DNA of 57,830 nt from Chitinophagaceae bacterium (GTDB lineage: Bacteria > Bacteroidota > Bacteroidia > Chitinophagales > Chitinophagaceae). The stretch lies in the NCBI GenBank assembly GCA_947454155.1, contig CANGIT010000018.1, positions 1-57,830 on the forward strand. The letters are read 5' to 3'. Under the pieces are notes generated by a model that saw only the letters and a program-made list of their open reading frames with translations, was not told where the DNA came from and did not search any database. Both the position numbers and the translations under genes were made by a program. This document shows, piece by piece, positions 44,973 through 54,214 of this stretch; position 1 is the stretch's first letter; each line of letters starts with the position of its first letter.

Positions 44973-45623
44973 ATGGTAGTCAATTTAAGTGCCAGTTGTT
45001 CACTGGTCAGCAACTGGGTAACAGAGTTGAGAGACGTTACAGTGCAGCAGGACAGAATGAGGTTCAGAAGGAACCTGGAACGCATTGCAGAAGTGATAGG
45101 CTATGAGATCAGTAAAAAGATGAGTTCCACCGAAAAAAACATCCACACACCATTGGCACCCACAACTGTAAAAGTATTAGCCGCACAACCTGTGCTGGCA
45201 ACCATACTCAGAGCGGGACTTCCCATGCACAATGGGCTTTTAAACTATTTCGACCACGCCGACAATGCCTTTCTGAGCGCCTACAGAAAGCACCATGCTG
45301 ATGGCAGTTTCGACATTAGCCTGGAATATATGAGCTGTCCCGAGTTAAAAGACCGTGTGCTGATCATCAGCGACCCCATGCTGGCCACAGGTGCATCACT
45401 GGTTAAAGCCATTGAACACCTCAAAGCCGTGGGCAGCTACTCCGAATTGCACATCTGCTGTGCCATTGCCTGTGCCCCGGGTATCGCACATGTGGAAAAA
45501 GCCTTTCCTGAAGCCACCATCTGGTGCGGCGCCATCGACGAACAACTGACAGACAAAGGCTACATCCTCCCCGGACTTGGTGATGCGGGCGATTTGGCCT
45601 TTGGTGAAAAAATCCAGCATTGA
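44973..45623 (+). CDS. upp: Uracil phosphoribosyltransferase
   Basis: Converts uracil and PRPP to UMP. The 216-residue protein has TELRDVTVQQDRMRFRRNLE in the hood region, PVLATILRAGLPMHNGLL, and the PRPP site as SDPMLATGASLVKAIEHL, where Upp normally reads DPMLATGGS. The C-terminal GLGDAGDLAFG closes the uracil site. Both active-site regions are recognisable but diverged from the E. coli-like consensus. It is followed by a strong hairpin terminator. Confidence 0.9.
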   Translation: MVVNLSASCSLVSNWVTELRDVTVQQDRMRFRRNLERIAEVIGYEISKKMSSTEKNIHTPLAPTTVKVLAAQPVLATILRAGLPMHNGLLNYFDHADNAFLSAYRKHHADGSFDISLEYMSCPELKDRVLIISDPMLATGASLVKAIEHLKAVGSYSELHICCAIACAPGIAHVEKAFPEATIWCGAIDEQLTDKGYILPGLGDAGDLAFGEKIQH

Positions 45624-45665
45624 TTGGATAATTACCCATAAAATGGGTGATAGTCAATGATTTTT
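45620..45665 (+). terminator. Terminator after upp
   Basis: Core stem ACCCAT / ATGGGT around AAA, extended outward by ATTGA..ATAATT / GATAGTCAAT-like pairing, followed by TTTTT at 45661-45665. It overlaps the last bases of upp. Confidence 0.75.
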
Positions 45666-45736
45666 AAACTTATTGAAGAAGGTTGAATTTTTTAATCCAA
45701 ATCATTATCTTTACAAGAAGTCATTATCAGATTACA

Positions 45737-46753
45737 ATGAGAATAATACTGAATTTACTGGTGGGCATTTTATTGACAGCGGCTGTGCAAGCACAGGATC
45801 CGCACTTTTCACAATTTTTCGCTTCTCCCCTTACCCTTAATCCTGCCTTTACCGGTAAGTTCGATGGAGTTTGGCGTTTGGCTGCCAATCACAGAGACCA
45901 GTGGCCATCTATCCCCAAAGCATACGTGACTACCAGTGCCTCTGTGGATTTCCCTATTTTAAAAAAATCTATCCCCGAAGGTGATATTTTTGGTGTGGGC
46001 ATTTCAGGTGTTTCCGATGCCAGTGCCAACAATGCACTTAAATTAAACTACGGCTCTGTATCACTTTCATACCATAAAGCATTGGATGATGATAGCTATA
46101 ATACCATTGGCGCAGGCTTTCAAGCTACTTATGCTTCAATGGGGTTGGATATCACGAAGCTAACTTTCGAAGATGAATTACAACAAAATGGTTTTGCGCC
46201 TGGAACTTCAGGAGAATATTTGGGTGTCAATCCGCTCACTGGAAAAAACAGAAATTATTTTGAAATGAATGCCGGAGTTTTATATTCCGGATCCAGCAAC
46301 GGAGAAAACAATTATTATGTGGGTGTATCCCTTTACCACCTCAACCGCCCGAAAGTGAGTTTCAAGGATAAAAACTGGTATCTCTCGAGCAGAGCCACCA
46401 TTCACGGCGGCGGATCTTTTCCTTTATCAGAAACCATTGGATTGCATGTTTCAGTGATTGAGCAATTGCAAAACAAAGCCAGTGAAACTGTTTTAGGAGC
46501 GGCCTTTTCTTTCAACGCCAATGGCGATCAGGACAATCCTACCAATGTATATATCGGATCATGGATGAGGGTGAATGATGCCATTATTCCCTATTTCGGC
46601 CTCGAATTCAATGGGCTCAGAATCGGCGCCAGTTACGATGTGAACACCAGCGATTTGAAAGCAGCGACCGGCAATCGTGGCGGTTCCGAATTTTCCATCA
46701 TCTACATTAAAAAACCTCAGGAAACAAAAGGTATTCCTTGTCCCAGGTTTTAA
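45737..46753 (+). CDS. PorP/SprF family type IX secretion outer-membrane protein
   Basis: The start at ATG 45737 gives MRIILNLLVGILLTAAVQA, a signal peptide; the longer frame from TTG 45683 would mask it. The 338-residue protein begins QDPHFSQFFASPLTLNPAFTG, a PorP/SprF hallmark, and continues as a beta barrel with alternating strands and YYVGVSLYHLNRPKVSF. Family members help attach secreted adhesins or assemble the T9SS. Several paralogs are usual in this phylum, so this need not be the core PorP; no gldKLMN neighbours are present. A TATCTTTA box lies upstream near 45706. Confidence 0.9.
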   Translation: MRIILNLLVGILLTAAVQAQDPHFSQFFASPLTLNPAFTGKFDGVWRLAANHRDQWPSIPKAYVTTSASVDFPILKKSIPEGDIFGVGISGVSDASANNALKLNYGSVSLSYHKALDDDSYNTIGAGFQATYASMGLDITKLTFEDELQQNGFAPGTSGEYLGVNPLTGKNRNYFEMNAGVLYSGSSNGENNYYVGVSLYHLNRPKVSFKDKNWYLSSRATIHGGGSFPLSETIGLHVSVIEQLQNKASETVLGAAFSFNANGDQDNPTNVYIGSWMRVNDAIIPYFGLEFNGLRIGASYDVNTSDLKAATGNRGGSEFSIIYIKKPQETKGIPCPRF

Positions 46754-46781
46754 CTTTCCTCCCTTGATTATCTGATTCACG

Positions 46782-46810
46782 GAATCCCGATTTTCAGGAT
46801 TCTCATTTTT
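46782..46810 (+). terminator. Candidate terminator after the porP/sprF gene
   Basis: GAATCC (46782-46787) pairs with GGATTC (46797-46802), followed by TCATTTTTTC. It lies 28 bp after the stop and just before the next gene. Confidence 0.65.
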
Positions 46811-46818
46811 TCATTGTT

Positions 46819-47592
46819 ATGCTGAAAGAGATCATCATTTCCATACAAGCCTATTTTGAAGCGCATCGTTTCATTAAAAAGCATGGACTTTGGAAATGGA
46901 TTCTGCTACCCGGCATCATTTATGCCATCTTATTCATCACCGGCTTTTATCTTTTTTGGTCATCAAGCAATATGGCGATATCATGGATGTTCAGTCGCTT
47001 TGGGGTGAAGAAATGGATAGACCATATGGAAGAAGGATGGCTCAGTTTTTTCTTCATCATCGGTAATGTTTTCATTCAGCTGTTTCTGATCATCTTCTAT
47101 TTTTCATTGTTCAAATTCATTTCACTGATATTGGGTTCACCCATTTTTGCTTTTCTGAGTGAGAAAACTGAAAGTATTCTCAACGGGAAAGAACTTCCTT
47201 TTCGTTTCAGTCTGTTAATGAGCGATATGTTCAGAGGCGTACGTATTGCCATCAGAAACGCCTCCTGGCAAACGATTTACATGGTTTCCCTTTTCTTTCT
47301 TTCACTCATACCACTCGTGGGCTGGATCACACCATTGGTTGGTCTTTTTGTCGACTGCTATTATATGGGATTCTCCATGCTTGACTATAGCAGCGAACGC
47401 AATGAGCTCGATGTGAATGCAAGTGTTTCTTTTATAGGTCATCACCGCGGATTGGCAATAGGAAACGGCATGGTCTTTTACACGTTTCATGCAGTTCCGG
47501 TCATAGGATGGGTTTTCGCACCGGGATATGCAGTGGTGGCCGCTACACTCAGTTTGCATAAGGCCAGAGAAAATCAGATCATCCCCAACTGA
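46819..47592 (+). CDS. EI24/CysZ-like membrane protein
   Basis: The 257-residue protein has about six hydrophobic helices (near residues 25-48, 78-105, 110-125, 150-175, 180-195 and 215-245). It contains SLILGSPIFAFLSEKTE, a typical EI24/CysZ block, and the loop NELDVNASVSFIGHHRG. Distant relatives take up sulfate, but Bacteroidota members are of unknown function. The next gene starts at the base after its stop, so the two are co-transcribed. Confidence 0.8.
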   Translation: MLKEIIISIQAYFEAHRFIKKHGLWKWILLPGIIYAILFITGFYLFWSSSNMAISWMFSRFGVKKWIDHMEEGWLSFFFIIGNVFIQLFLIIFYFSLFKFISLILGSPIFAFLSEKTESILNGKELPFRFSLLMSDMFRGVRIAIRNASWQTIYMVSLFFLSLIPLVGWITPLVGLFVDCYYMGFSMLDYSSERNELDVNASVSFIGHHRGLAIGNGMVFYTFHAVPVIGWVFAPGYAVVAATLSLHKARENQIIPN

Positions 47593-47593
47593 C

Positions 47594-48289
47594 ATGGCAA
47601 CAGTATATCTCATCCCCAATTATCTGGCCGAAAACGCGAAAGAAACCATTCCAGCCTACATACTAACGGCAATGGCTGATTGCCAGGTTATTTTCGCTGA
47701 AAATGAAAGAACAGTAAGAAGGTTTTTAAAAAGCATGGACCCTTCGTTTCCAATAGATATATACGAATGGCATACAATTCATAAGGCCGAACAAGAAGTG
47801 ATGAGTGATTTTTGCGATCGACTTAAAGCGAAGAAAAATATCGCCATCGTAAGTGAAGCCGGTTGCCCTGGCGTTGCCGACCCTGGCCAGTTGCTGGTGG
47901 AGGCTGCCCAAAAAATGAATGTGACAGTAAAGCCGCTGGTAGGCCCTAGCTCGATATTGTTAGCCCTCATGGCCAGTGGGCTAAACGGACAGTCCTTTGA
48001 GTTTTTGGGCTATCTGCCAATCGACAATGGCGAAAGAATCAAAAAGATAAAAGAACTTGAGTCGTCCTCTCAAAAAAACCAATCGACCAAAATTTTCATT
48101 GAAACCCCGTATCGCAACAATCAATTGCTGGATGGACTTTTACAACATTGTCAACCGGGTACAAAAATCTGTATAGGAAAAAATATTACCGGAACAGATG
48201 AAAGCATTGTCACCAGAACAGTTAGTGCCTGGAAAAAAGAAAAACCGGAATTACACAAAGTGCCAGTCATTTTTTTATTGCAGGCTTAA
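47594..48289 (+). CDS. SAM-dependent methyltransferase, RsmI-like (tetrapyrrole methylase fold)
   Basis: The 231-residue protein resembles RsmI, which 2'-O-methylates C1402 in 16S rRNA. It has MATVYLIPNYLAENAKETIP at the start, ERTVRRFLK, the conserved SEAGCPGVADPGQLLVEAAQ, LVGPSSILLALMASGL and FIETPYRNNQLLD. It is shorter than classical RsmI and has an atypical N-terminus, so a paralog with another target is possible. The start is ATG 47594, directly after the preceding stop; a longer frame overlaps that gene. Confidence 0.86.
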   Translation: MATVYLIPNYLAENAKETIPAYILTAMADCQVIFAENERTVRRFLKSMDPSFPIDIYEWHTIHKAEQEVMSDFCDRLKAKKNIAIVSEAGCPGVADPGQLLVEAAQKMNVTVKPLVGPSSILLALMASGLNGQSFEFLGYLPIDNGERIKKIKELESSSQKNQSTKIFIETPYRNNQLLDGLLQHCQPGTKICIGKNITGTDESIVTRTVSAWKKEKPELHKVPVIFLLQA

Positions 48290-48297
48290 GTTTCATA

Positions 48298-49671
48298 CTA
48301 CAAACCGTATTGGTCAACAAGCCAGATCAGCGCACCCATTACAAATGCACCGAGATGCAATTCTCTTTTACTCACCGACTCGAAGGTATCGGTTACAGCG
48401 TGATGGACATCAAAATATCTTTGGCTGTCGGGGCGCAATTCGGCAACCAGAGCGCCTATTTTTTTCAGATGGTATATGTCTGATCCATCACCGTCATTAG
48501 AAAACTGTGTCATGTCGTAGTTTTCAAAAAGTGGTTTCCATTTCAAGAATTGCTGATATTGTGAAGCCGACATTTCGGTAGCGAATCCTCTGGGGCTAAA
48601 ACCTCCTGCATCACTTTCAATGGCAAACAGATGTTTTTCTTTATTGACCACTGCAAAATTGTAATAGGCCTCACCTCCTCTTCCGCCATTCTCCTCATTC
48701 ATAAACATCACCACTCTTAAAGTATGTTTGGGTCGATATCCGATGGCTTTCAAACTTCTTAAGATTTCTATACTTTGAACACAACCGGTACCATCATCAT
48801 GCGCTCCTTCCGCCAGGTCCCAACTATCGAGATGACCTCCAACCGTGATAAATTCCTTGGGCTGGCTGCTTCCTCTCAGTTCACCGATGACGTTATAAGA
48901 AAGAACATCTGCCAACATCTTACAAGAAGTAATAAAATTGATTTGCAAAGAAGGATCTGTTTTCAACGAAGCACTCAGCCGATTGGCGTCATTGGTACTG
49001 ATGGCGATTGCCGGAATTTTGGGAAAGGAATCGTTATATTCTGTCACCCCTGTGTGCGGATAGTCGTCGTCGTTACTGGCCAGCGAGCGAACCACAGCGC
49101 CGATGGCTCCAAATCTTGCCGCTTCAGACGGACCACCCCATCTCATCACTCCACATTCGCCATAGGCTTTGAAAGTGCGTAAATACAGGGGGTTCATCGG
49201 CTTATTGAAAAACACAATCTTCCCTTTGATCCCCTTTTCACCCAAAACAGAAAGTTCTTCCAAACTGCTTACCTCTATCACCTTACCGCTGATTCCTGCG
49301 GAAGGAGTGCCGGAAGAATTTCCTAATGCACACAAACGCATTGATTGCCGGGTACCATCCGACAATAACATGTTTGCGGATTCCTGGCTTCCTCTAACCC
49401 AATGCGGAACTTTACAAGGCTGAAGATAAACTGTATCAGCTCCCGCTATTTTCAGCATCGAAGCTGTTAATTGAATCGCTTTTTCGGCATTATCAGACCC
49501 GGAGAGACGAGGTCCCACCTGTTTGCAAAGCGACCTCAGGTTATCATAAGCTTTTCCATTGACCATGATTTCGGCAAAGATCCTGTTCAACATCATTGAA
49601 TCATTTTGCTGGGCTTGTGATGGTAAATAAAAAAGAATGATGATCAGTACTGTCGGTATTATTCTCTTCAT
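48298..49671 (-). CDS. M28 family zinc metallopeptidase, exported
   Basis: The start at ATG 49671 gives MKRIIPTVLIIILFYLPSQA, a signal peptide. The 457-residue protein has a protease-associated region (about 130-250) and a catalytic domain with the two-zinc ligands: VGGHLDSWDLAEGAHDDGTG (His, Asp), MNEENGGRGGEAY (Glu pair), FAIESDAGGFSP (Asp) and a C-terminal His in YFDVHHAVTDTF. An aminopeptidase role in the periplasm is likely. A TAAGTTTG box on the minus strand at 49689-49696 fits the start. It diverges from bshA, with promoters close together. Confidence 0.92.
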   Translation of the reverse strand: MKRIIPTVLIIILFYLPSQAQQNDSMMLNRIFAEIMVNGKAYDNLRSLCKQVGPRLSGSDNAEKAIQLTASMLKIAGADTVYLQPCKVPHWVRGSQESANMLLSDGTRQSMRLCALGNSSGTPSAGISGKVIEVSSLEELSVLGEKGIKGKIVFFNKPMNPLYLRTFKAYGECGVMRWGGPSEAARFGAIGAVVRSLASNDDDYPHTGVTEYNDSFPKIPAIAISTNDANRLSASLKTDPSLQINFITSCKMLADVLSYNVIGELRGSSQPKEFITVGGHLDSWDLAEGAHDDGTGCVQSIEILRSLKAIGYRPKHTLRVVMFMNEENGGRGGEAYYNFAVVNKEKHLFAIESDAGGFSPRGFATEMSASQYQQFLKWKPLFENYDMTQFSNDGDGSDIYHLKKIGALVAELRPDSQRYFDVHHAVTDTFESVSKRELHLGAFVMGALIWLVDQYGL

Positions 49672-49773
49672 GCCTACATTGTTTTGAACAAACTTAATCA
49701 AATCCTGTTTAGTATCCTCAGAAAACAGCACTTGTGTTATTTTGTTAACTTGCACCGGATAAAAAATATCACC

Positions 49774-50901
49774 ATGATGAATATCGCCATAGTTTGCTAC
49801 CCTACATTCGGAGGATCCGGTGTGCTCGCCACTGAATTGGGCAAGGCGTTGGCAGAGAAAGGTCACAACATCCATTTCATCACCTATCAGCAACCCGTTA
49901 GGCTGAGCGGATTCCATGCCAATATTTTTTATCACGAGGTGCGTGTGCCTACTTATCCGCTGTTTGATTTCCCTCCTTACGAAACCGCACTGGCCAGCGC
50001 CATGGTGGATGTGGCCATCAATCACAACATAGACTTATTGCATGTGCATTACGCCATTCCTCACGCTTCTGCAGCTTATTTGGCCAAGCAGATTCTGGCA
50101 AAACAAGGAAAGCATGTTCCGGTCATCACCACCCTTCATGGTACGGATATCACTTTGGTGGGCAGAGATAAAACCTACAGCCCTGTGGTACGTTTTTCCA
50201 TGGAAGAAAGTGAGGTACTTACAGCGGTATCAGACAATCTGAAAGAAGAAACCTATCGCAATTTCAATATCGACAAACCGATTGAGGTCATTCATAATTT
50301 TGTAGACATTCAGCGTTTCAACAAACGACCTGTGGACGCTTTCAAGAAATTGATCGCCCCCAATGGCGAGCGTATCATCGTACATGCATCCAACTTCAGA
50401 AAAGTGAAAAGGGTAATCGATGCCGTTAAGGTGTTTTTGAAAATCAGCGAAACCATTCCATCGAAACTGCTGCTCATCGGCGACGGACCCGACCGCGCCG
50501 AGATAGAATCGTTTACACGTTCCTGTGACCAAGGTGCAGAAATAAAATTTCTTGGCAAACAAGAGCAGATGGAAGATATTCTGCCAATTGCCGATTTGTT
50601 TGTATTACCCAGTGAATATGAAAGTTTCGGATTGGCCGCCCTCGAAGCCATGGCGGCTGAAGTACCTGTGATTTCTACAAACGCAGGTGGTCTGCCAGAA
50701 ATCAATATCAATGGCTATTCTGGTTATATGAGTCCCGTGGGAGACATTGATGACATGGCAAAAAACGCCATTGCCATATTGTCGAGTGATGAAAAATTGC
50801 TGGAATTTAGAAAAAATGCCTTTCAGCAGGCCAGTAAATTCGGCATTGAAACCATTGTGCCGCTTTATGAAGCATTGTATTTTAGGTTCTATACTCGTTA
50901 A
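49774..50901 (+). CDS. bshA: N-acetyl-alpha-D-glucosaminyl L-malate synthase (bacillithiol pathway)
   Basis: GT4 glycosyltransferase that joins GlcNAc from UDP-GlcNAc to L-malate, the first step of bacillithiol synthesis. The start is ATG 49774 or 49777, giving MMNIAIVCYPTFGGSGVLATELGKAL; upstream codons lie in the divergent promoter region. Motifs are HVHYAIPHASAAYLAKQI, TTLHGTDITLVG, NFVDIQRF, LIGDGPDRAEIE and the nucleotide-binding PSEYESFGLAALEAMAAEVP. At about 375 residues it is of normal length. bshB and bshC are not in the window. Confidence 0.93.
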   Translation: MMNIAIVCYPTFGGSGVLATELGKALAEKGHNIHFITYQQPVRLSGFHANIFYHEVRVPTYPLFDFPPYETALASAMVDVAINHNIDLLHVHYAIPHASAAYLAKQILAKQGKHVPVITTLHGTDITLVGRDKTYSPVVRFSMEESEVLTAVSDNLKEETYRNFNIDKPIEVIHNFVDIQRFNKRPVDAFKKLIAPNGERIIVHASNFRKVKRVIDAVKVFLKISETIPSKLLLIGDGPDRAEIESFTRSCDQGAEIKFLGKQEQMEDILPIADLFVLPSEYESFGLAALEAMAAEVPVISTNAGGLPEININGYSGYMSPVGDIDDMAKNAIAILSSDEKLLEFRKNAFQQASKFGIETIVPLYEALYFRFYTR

Positions 50902-50946
50902 TTCATTACTTACACCATCACCATAACTAATTAGCAGGTTAGCACC

Positions 50947-52287
50947 TTATCTTCTTCTCAACCATTTCTCGGGATCGTAGTTGCTGCTTTCATTGCTGAT
51001 ATAGAAATCTATGGCACCGATGCCATCAAGATTAACTGCCACCCTGCCCAATGTTTGACCGGTTTTGATGTCTTGTCCTTTCTTTACGGTTACACCCGAC
51101 AGGTTGCTGTATGTGGTAAAATAGCGGCCATGCTGCACAATAACCACCATCATATCTTCTACCGGCACCACCTGACTCACCACACCATCAAACACCGCTT
51201 TAACAGGTGTACCTACCTCAGAAGAGATGGTCACAGAAGTAACATCCATCACTGTTCCCGTTTGCAAAGTGTTGGCACCATAATGCATCAGTACCACACC
51301 ACGATCTAAAGGCCAAGGCAAACTGCCTCTGTTTTTTTCAAAACTGTTGTTGAGTGCGATATTCTCATCGTTCAACAATACACTTTCCTTCTTAGCCGGC
51401 GGGGTAACATTTTTCACTGGCACTGGCTTATCCGGAATATTTGTTTTGACTGTTGATGTGCCTGATTTATCGGGCGTATTGGCTTTGGCATTGGCCTCGG
51501 CCAGTTTTCTAAGCCTCTCCTTTTCAGCTGCAGCTTTAGCCAAGGCTTCTTTTCTCGCTTCTTCCTGCGCACGTTTGATGGCAGCCGCGATGGCATTGTT
51601 TACCTTTTGCATTTGTTTTTTCTTGGCCGCTATAGCATTATTCAGTTGCTTACCTTTCTTTTTCAATTCGGCCAGAATTCTGTCTTTTTCTTTTTTTTGC
51701 TTTTCGAGCTCTTCCATTTCTTTACTCTTCACTTCAAGCACATCTTTCTTTACCTCTTTGGCATTGCTGAGATCTGTTATTCTTTTCTTTCTCAGGTCCT
51801 GTGTTCTAAGAATATTCTGACCCTGCATTTCACGATAGGCGCGATAACTTTTCAAATAGGCCAATCTTTTCAAAGCGTCATTGAAGTTGGATGCAGAGAA
51901 AATAAAATTCAGAAAATCGTAATTGCTTCGGTTCTTATAGGCATAGACCATGCTTTTGGCGTATTCCTGTTTCAGGGTATCCAGCAACTTATCATAGTGA
52001 TGTATATCCTTAGAAATGACATACATGTTATTGTCAAGCAAATTAAGGTCCCTGTTGATGTTGTCGATAACCTTATCCTGCAGATTGACTTTTTTGGAGA
52101 TGAGATTCAGTTGGAGAAGGCCCTCCTTCGTTTGCACCTTATTGTTAGAAAGAAGGGATTCCGTCTCTTCGATTTCTTTTTTCAACTGTTGCCTTTGCCT
52201 TTCAAGCTCTTCGCGTGATGGCGGCTGCGCCTTCAGGGTGAAGGTCATCAGCAATAAGATGATGGCAGACAACAAAAGTTTCTTCAT
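50947..52287 (-). CDS. EnvC-like murein hydrolase activator with degenerate LytM domain
   Basis: The 446-residue protein has a signal peptide (LLLSAIILLLMTFTLKAQ), a long coiled coil (about 22-270, rich in Glu, Lys, Gln and Leu), a Pro/Thr/Lys linker and a C-terminal LytM/M23 fold (about 325-446) with GVVLMHYG, VGTPVKAVFDGVV and VVIVQHGRYFTTYSNLSG. The zinc ligands are missing: no HxxxD in the first motif, and the second reads YSN where active enzymes have HxH-type residues. That is the state of EnvC, which activates amidases at division. It has its own promoter downstream of dut. Confidence 0.87.
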   Translation of the reverse strand: MKKLLLSAIILLLMTFTLKAQPPSREELERQRQQLKKEIEETESLLSNNKVQTKEGLLQLNLISKKVNLQDKVIDNINRDLNLLDNNMYVISKDIHHYDKLLDTLKQEYAKSMVYAYKNRSNYDFLNFIFSASNFNDALKRLAYLKSYRAYREMQGQNILRTQDLRKKRITDLSNAKEVKKDVLEVKSKEMEELEKQKKEKDRILAELKKKGKQLNNAIAAKKKQMQKVNNAIAAAIKRAQEEARKEALAKAAAEKERLRKLAEANAKANTPDKSGTSTVKTNIPDKPVPVKNVTPPAKKESVLLNDENIALNNSFEKNRGSLPWPLDRGVVLMHYGANTLQTGTVMDVTSVTISSEVGTPVKAVFDGVVSQVVPVEDMMVVIVQHGRYFTTYSNLSGVTVKKGQDIKTGQTLGRVAVNLDGIGAIDFYISNESSNYDPEKWLRRR

Positions 52288-52310
52288 GTATGGCGTATAA
52301 GGGGTATTTA

Positions 52311-52343
52311 CAAAAATACAATCCTGTGTTCAAATAAGGACAA
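52311..52343 (-). promoter_or_regulatory. Candidate promoter of the EnvC-like gene
   Basis: On the minus strand TTG (52341-52343) and TATTTTTG (52311-52318) are separated by 22 bp. The start codon follows about 24 bp downstream. Confidence 0.45.
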
Positions 52344-52365
52344 GTGTAATCCTCTCAATTAACAT

Positions 52366-53178
52366 TTATTTACGCAGGTAATTTCGGGGAATATTGAAAA
52401 CCATGGAAACCTCTTTATTGAATTCGTATTGTTTGAAATTGAGCCTGATGTTCAGCTTGTTTTTTTCGGAAGCAGTAATTTCCCTTGCTGTTGAGAAATT
52501 ATAACCGCTGGAAACATCATAAGCATCATATGTAATGTCGGCGGTACGGCTGCGTTGCACATCTATGTCGTCAAGCTTTGAATGGTATAAAGTAGAGTTG
52601 TCTTCGCTGAGTGTCATCAGATTTTTAAAAGAAGAGTCGATGGTCGTCAGCAAGGTACTGTTGTTGACCTTTCGGTAGGAAATGATGCTGTCGCTCATGA
52701 ATATCGGGTTGCCTATGATAAGGTTCTGAAGTGTATTGAAATCAAAAGGTATTTGGACCACTTCCTGCAAAAAAGAAATAGAACGGTACTGTACTTCTTT
52801 GTCTTGCTTGTTGAGCAAAATGACACTGTCTTTCGTAATGAAAACACGATAGACTTCAACATTCAAAATGGTTGCAGACAATGACATCCATATAGCGGAA
52901 TCTTTCACCATTCTCAGCACAACAGTAAGGTCTGGAATTTTGCCATTCCCCCCTACAGATTCTACTTTTATTTTGGCACTGAAGGTTTTAAAATCTATTT
53001 GATGTGAAGTGAAAGTATGAAATGCCTCTTTGATTTTTCTGATGGAATCCTCTGCATCTTTATTTATTGTTGCAGGAGGTATTGTCTTGGGCTCAATCGC
53101 CTGATTGATTTTCTGTGTTGTTTTACAAGCACCCATCATCAAGGTAAGCACAAGTAAAAAAAAGATGGATGGCTTCAT
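52366..53178 (-). CDS. DUF4292 lipoprotein
   Basis: The 270-residue protein has a lipobox signal (LTLMMGACKTT, Cys about 18). The mature part matches the DUF4292 pattern: FKTFSAKIKVESVGGNGKIPDLTVVLRM with IWMSLSATILNVEVYRV, followed by beta strands ending in YEFNKEVSMVFNIPRNYLRK. The fold is related to outer-membrane lipoprotein carriers (LolA/LolB-like), by inference. It follows dut after 2 bp and precedes the EnvC-like gene. The order dut, DUF4292, EnvC recurs in Bacteroidota as I recall. Confidence 0.85.
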   Translation of the reverse strand: MKPSIFFLLVLTLMMGACKTTQKINQAIEPKTIPPATINKDAEDSIRKIKEAFHTFTSHQIDFKTFSAKIKVESVGGNGKIPDLTVVLRMVKDSAIWMSLSATILNVEVYRVFITKDSVILLNKQDKEVQYRSISFLQEVVQIPFDFNTLQNLIIGNPIFMSDSIISYRKVNNSTLLTTIDSSFKNLMTLSEDNSTLYHSKLDDIDVQRSRTADITYDAYDVSSGYNFSTAREITASEKNKLNIRLNFKQYEFNKEVSMVFNIPRNYLRK

Positions 53179-53180
53179 GG

Positions 53181-53624
53181 TTATTTTTTTCCTGTATGGC
53201 CGAAACCTCCGGCTCCACGATCTGTATTTTCTATGGTTACAACGGGCACCAAGTTGGCACGGCTTACGGCTGCCAAAACCATTTGTGCAATTCTGTCACC
53301 CGGTGCTATGGTTTGTGCTTCATTGCTCAAATTGACCAATATCACTTTTATTTCGCCTCTGTAATCGCTGTCAATCGTACCTGGTGTATTTAAGCAGGTG
53401 ATGCCCTGCTTAATGGCCATTCCACTTCGGGGCCTGATTTGCAATTCATAATTTTCGGGCAGTTCAACAAAAAGACCGGTAGGTATCAAACAACGCTCCA
53501 TGGGCTGCAAGATGACTGCCTGCTCCAAAGAAGCCCTGATGTCCATCCCTGCAGCACCAGTTGTGGCATATTCCGGTAAAGGATTGTCCGATTGGTTGAT
53601 GATCTTTATTTGAACCGCACACAT
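53181..53624 (-). CDS. dut: dUTP diphosphatase
   Basis: Hydrolyses dUTP to dUMP and pyrophosphate. The five trimeric dUTPase motifs are present: AGMDIRA, RSGMAIKQG, GTIDSDYRGEIKVIL, GDRIAQMVL and the C-terminal DRGAGGFGHTGKK. The start is ATG 53624 (MCAVQIKIINQ); a TTG at 53633 overlapping the ispF stop is possible but less likely. The 147-residue length is typical. It is co-transcribed with ispF upstream and the DUF4292 gene downstream. Confidence 0.96.
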   Translation of the reverse strand: MCAVQIKIINQSDNPLPEYATTGAAGMDIRASLEQAVILQPMERCLIPTGLFVELPENYELQIRPRSGMAIKQGITCLNTPGTIDSDYRGEIKVILVNLSNEAQTIAPGDRIAQMVLAAVSRANLVPVVTIENTDRGAGGFGHTGKK

Positions 53625-53629
53625 GATTT

Positions 53630-54118
53630 TCAAAATTGAGGTAGGTTGGTAATCAACACTGTGGCATAAGCCATCAAGCCTTCTTCTCTGCCCACAAAGC
53701 CCATTTTCTCGGTAGTAGTGGCTTTGATGGAAACATCAGCAACAGTCAAATTAAGAATCTGGGCAATTGCAGTTTGCATATCGGGAACAAATGGCGAAAT
53801 CTTTGGTGCTTGCAAGCACAGCGTACTATCCACATTCACCACCCTGTAACCTTTGGCGGCAATTAGATCGTAACTTCTTTTCAGTAATATTTTGCTATCG
53901 ATATTTTTAAACTCACTGCTGGTATCCGGAAAGTGTTTACCAATATCACCCAGGCTCAACGCACCCAATAAAGCATCGCAAATGGCATGTAACAAAACAT
54001 CGGCATCACTATGTCCCAACGAACCTTTGTGGTGTGGTATCTGTACGCCTCCAATCCATAATTCTCGGCCTTCCGCCAATTGATGAAAATCTACTCCGGA
54101 TCCTATTCGGTAAGACAT
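53630..54118 (-). CDS. ispF: 2-C-methyl-D-erythritol 2,4-cyclodiphosphate synthase
   Basis: MEP-pathway enzyme that cyclises CDP-ME-2-phosphate. The start is ATG 54118 ([14 protein letters not shown]); the longer frame from 54175 reads through a 9-bp satellite. The zinc site DFH (Asp, His), with [22 protein letters not shown] and [16 protein letters not shown], is intact, and the C-terminal [16 protein letters not shown] is the family signature. Length 162 residues. First gene of the ispF-dut-DUF4292 operon. Confidence 0.96.
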   Translation of the reverse strand: MSYRIGSGVDFHQLAEGRELWIGGVQIPHHKGSLGHSDADVLLHAICDALLGALSLGDIGKHFPDTSSEFKNIDSKILLKRSYDLIAAKGYRVVNVDSTLCLQAPKISPFVPDMQTAIAQILNLTVADVSIKATTTEKMGFVGREEGLMAYATVLITNLPQF

Positions 54119-54121
54119 GAT

Positions 54122-54214
54122 AAAAGGTTTAAGAGGTTTATAAGGTTTAATAAGTTTAAGAGGTTTATTATCCAATAAAACCTCTACAACTTTTTGAACT
54201 TCTGGAACCTTTGA
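54122..54214. repeat. Two opposed nonamer arrays (AACCTCTTA / AACTTTTTG family)
   Basis: Left array, 54122-54166: five 9-bp units ending GGTTT or AGTTT, which on the minus strand read AAACCTCTT, AAACTTATT and similar. Right array, 54179-54214: four plus-strand units AACCTCTAC, AACTTTTTG, AACTTCTGG, AACCTTTGA. The two face each other; AGAGGTTTATT and AATAAAACCTCT near the centre make an 11-bp hairpin. The left array lies inside the alternative upstream frame of ispF. Confidence 0.75.
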
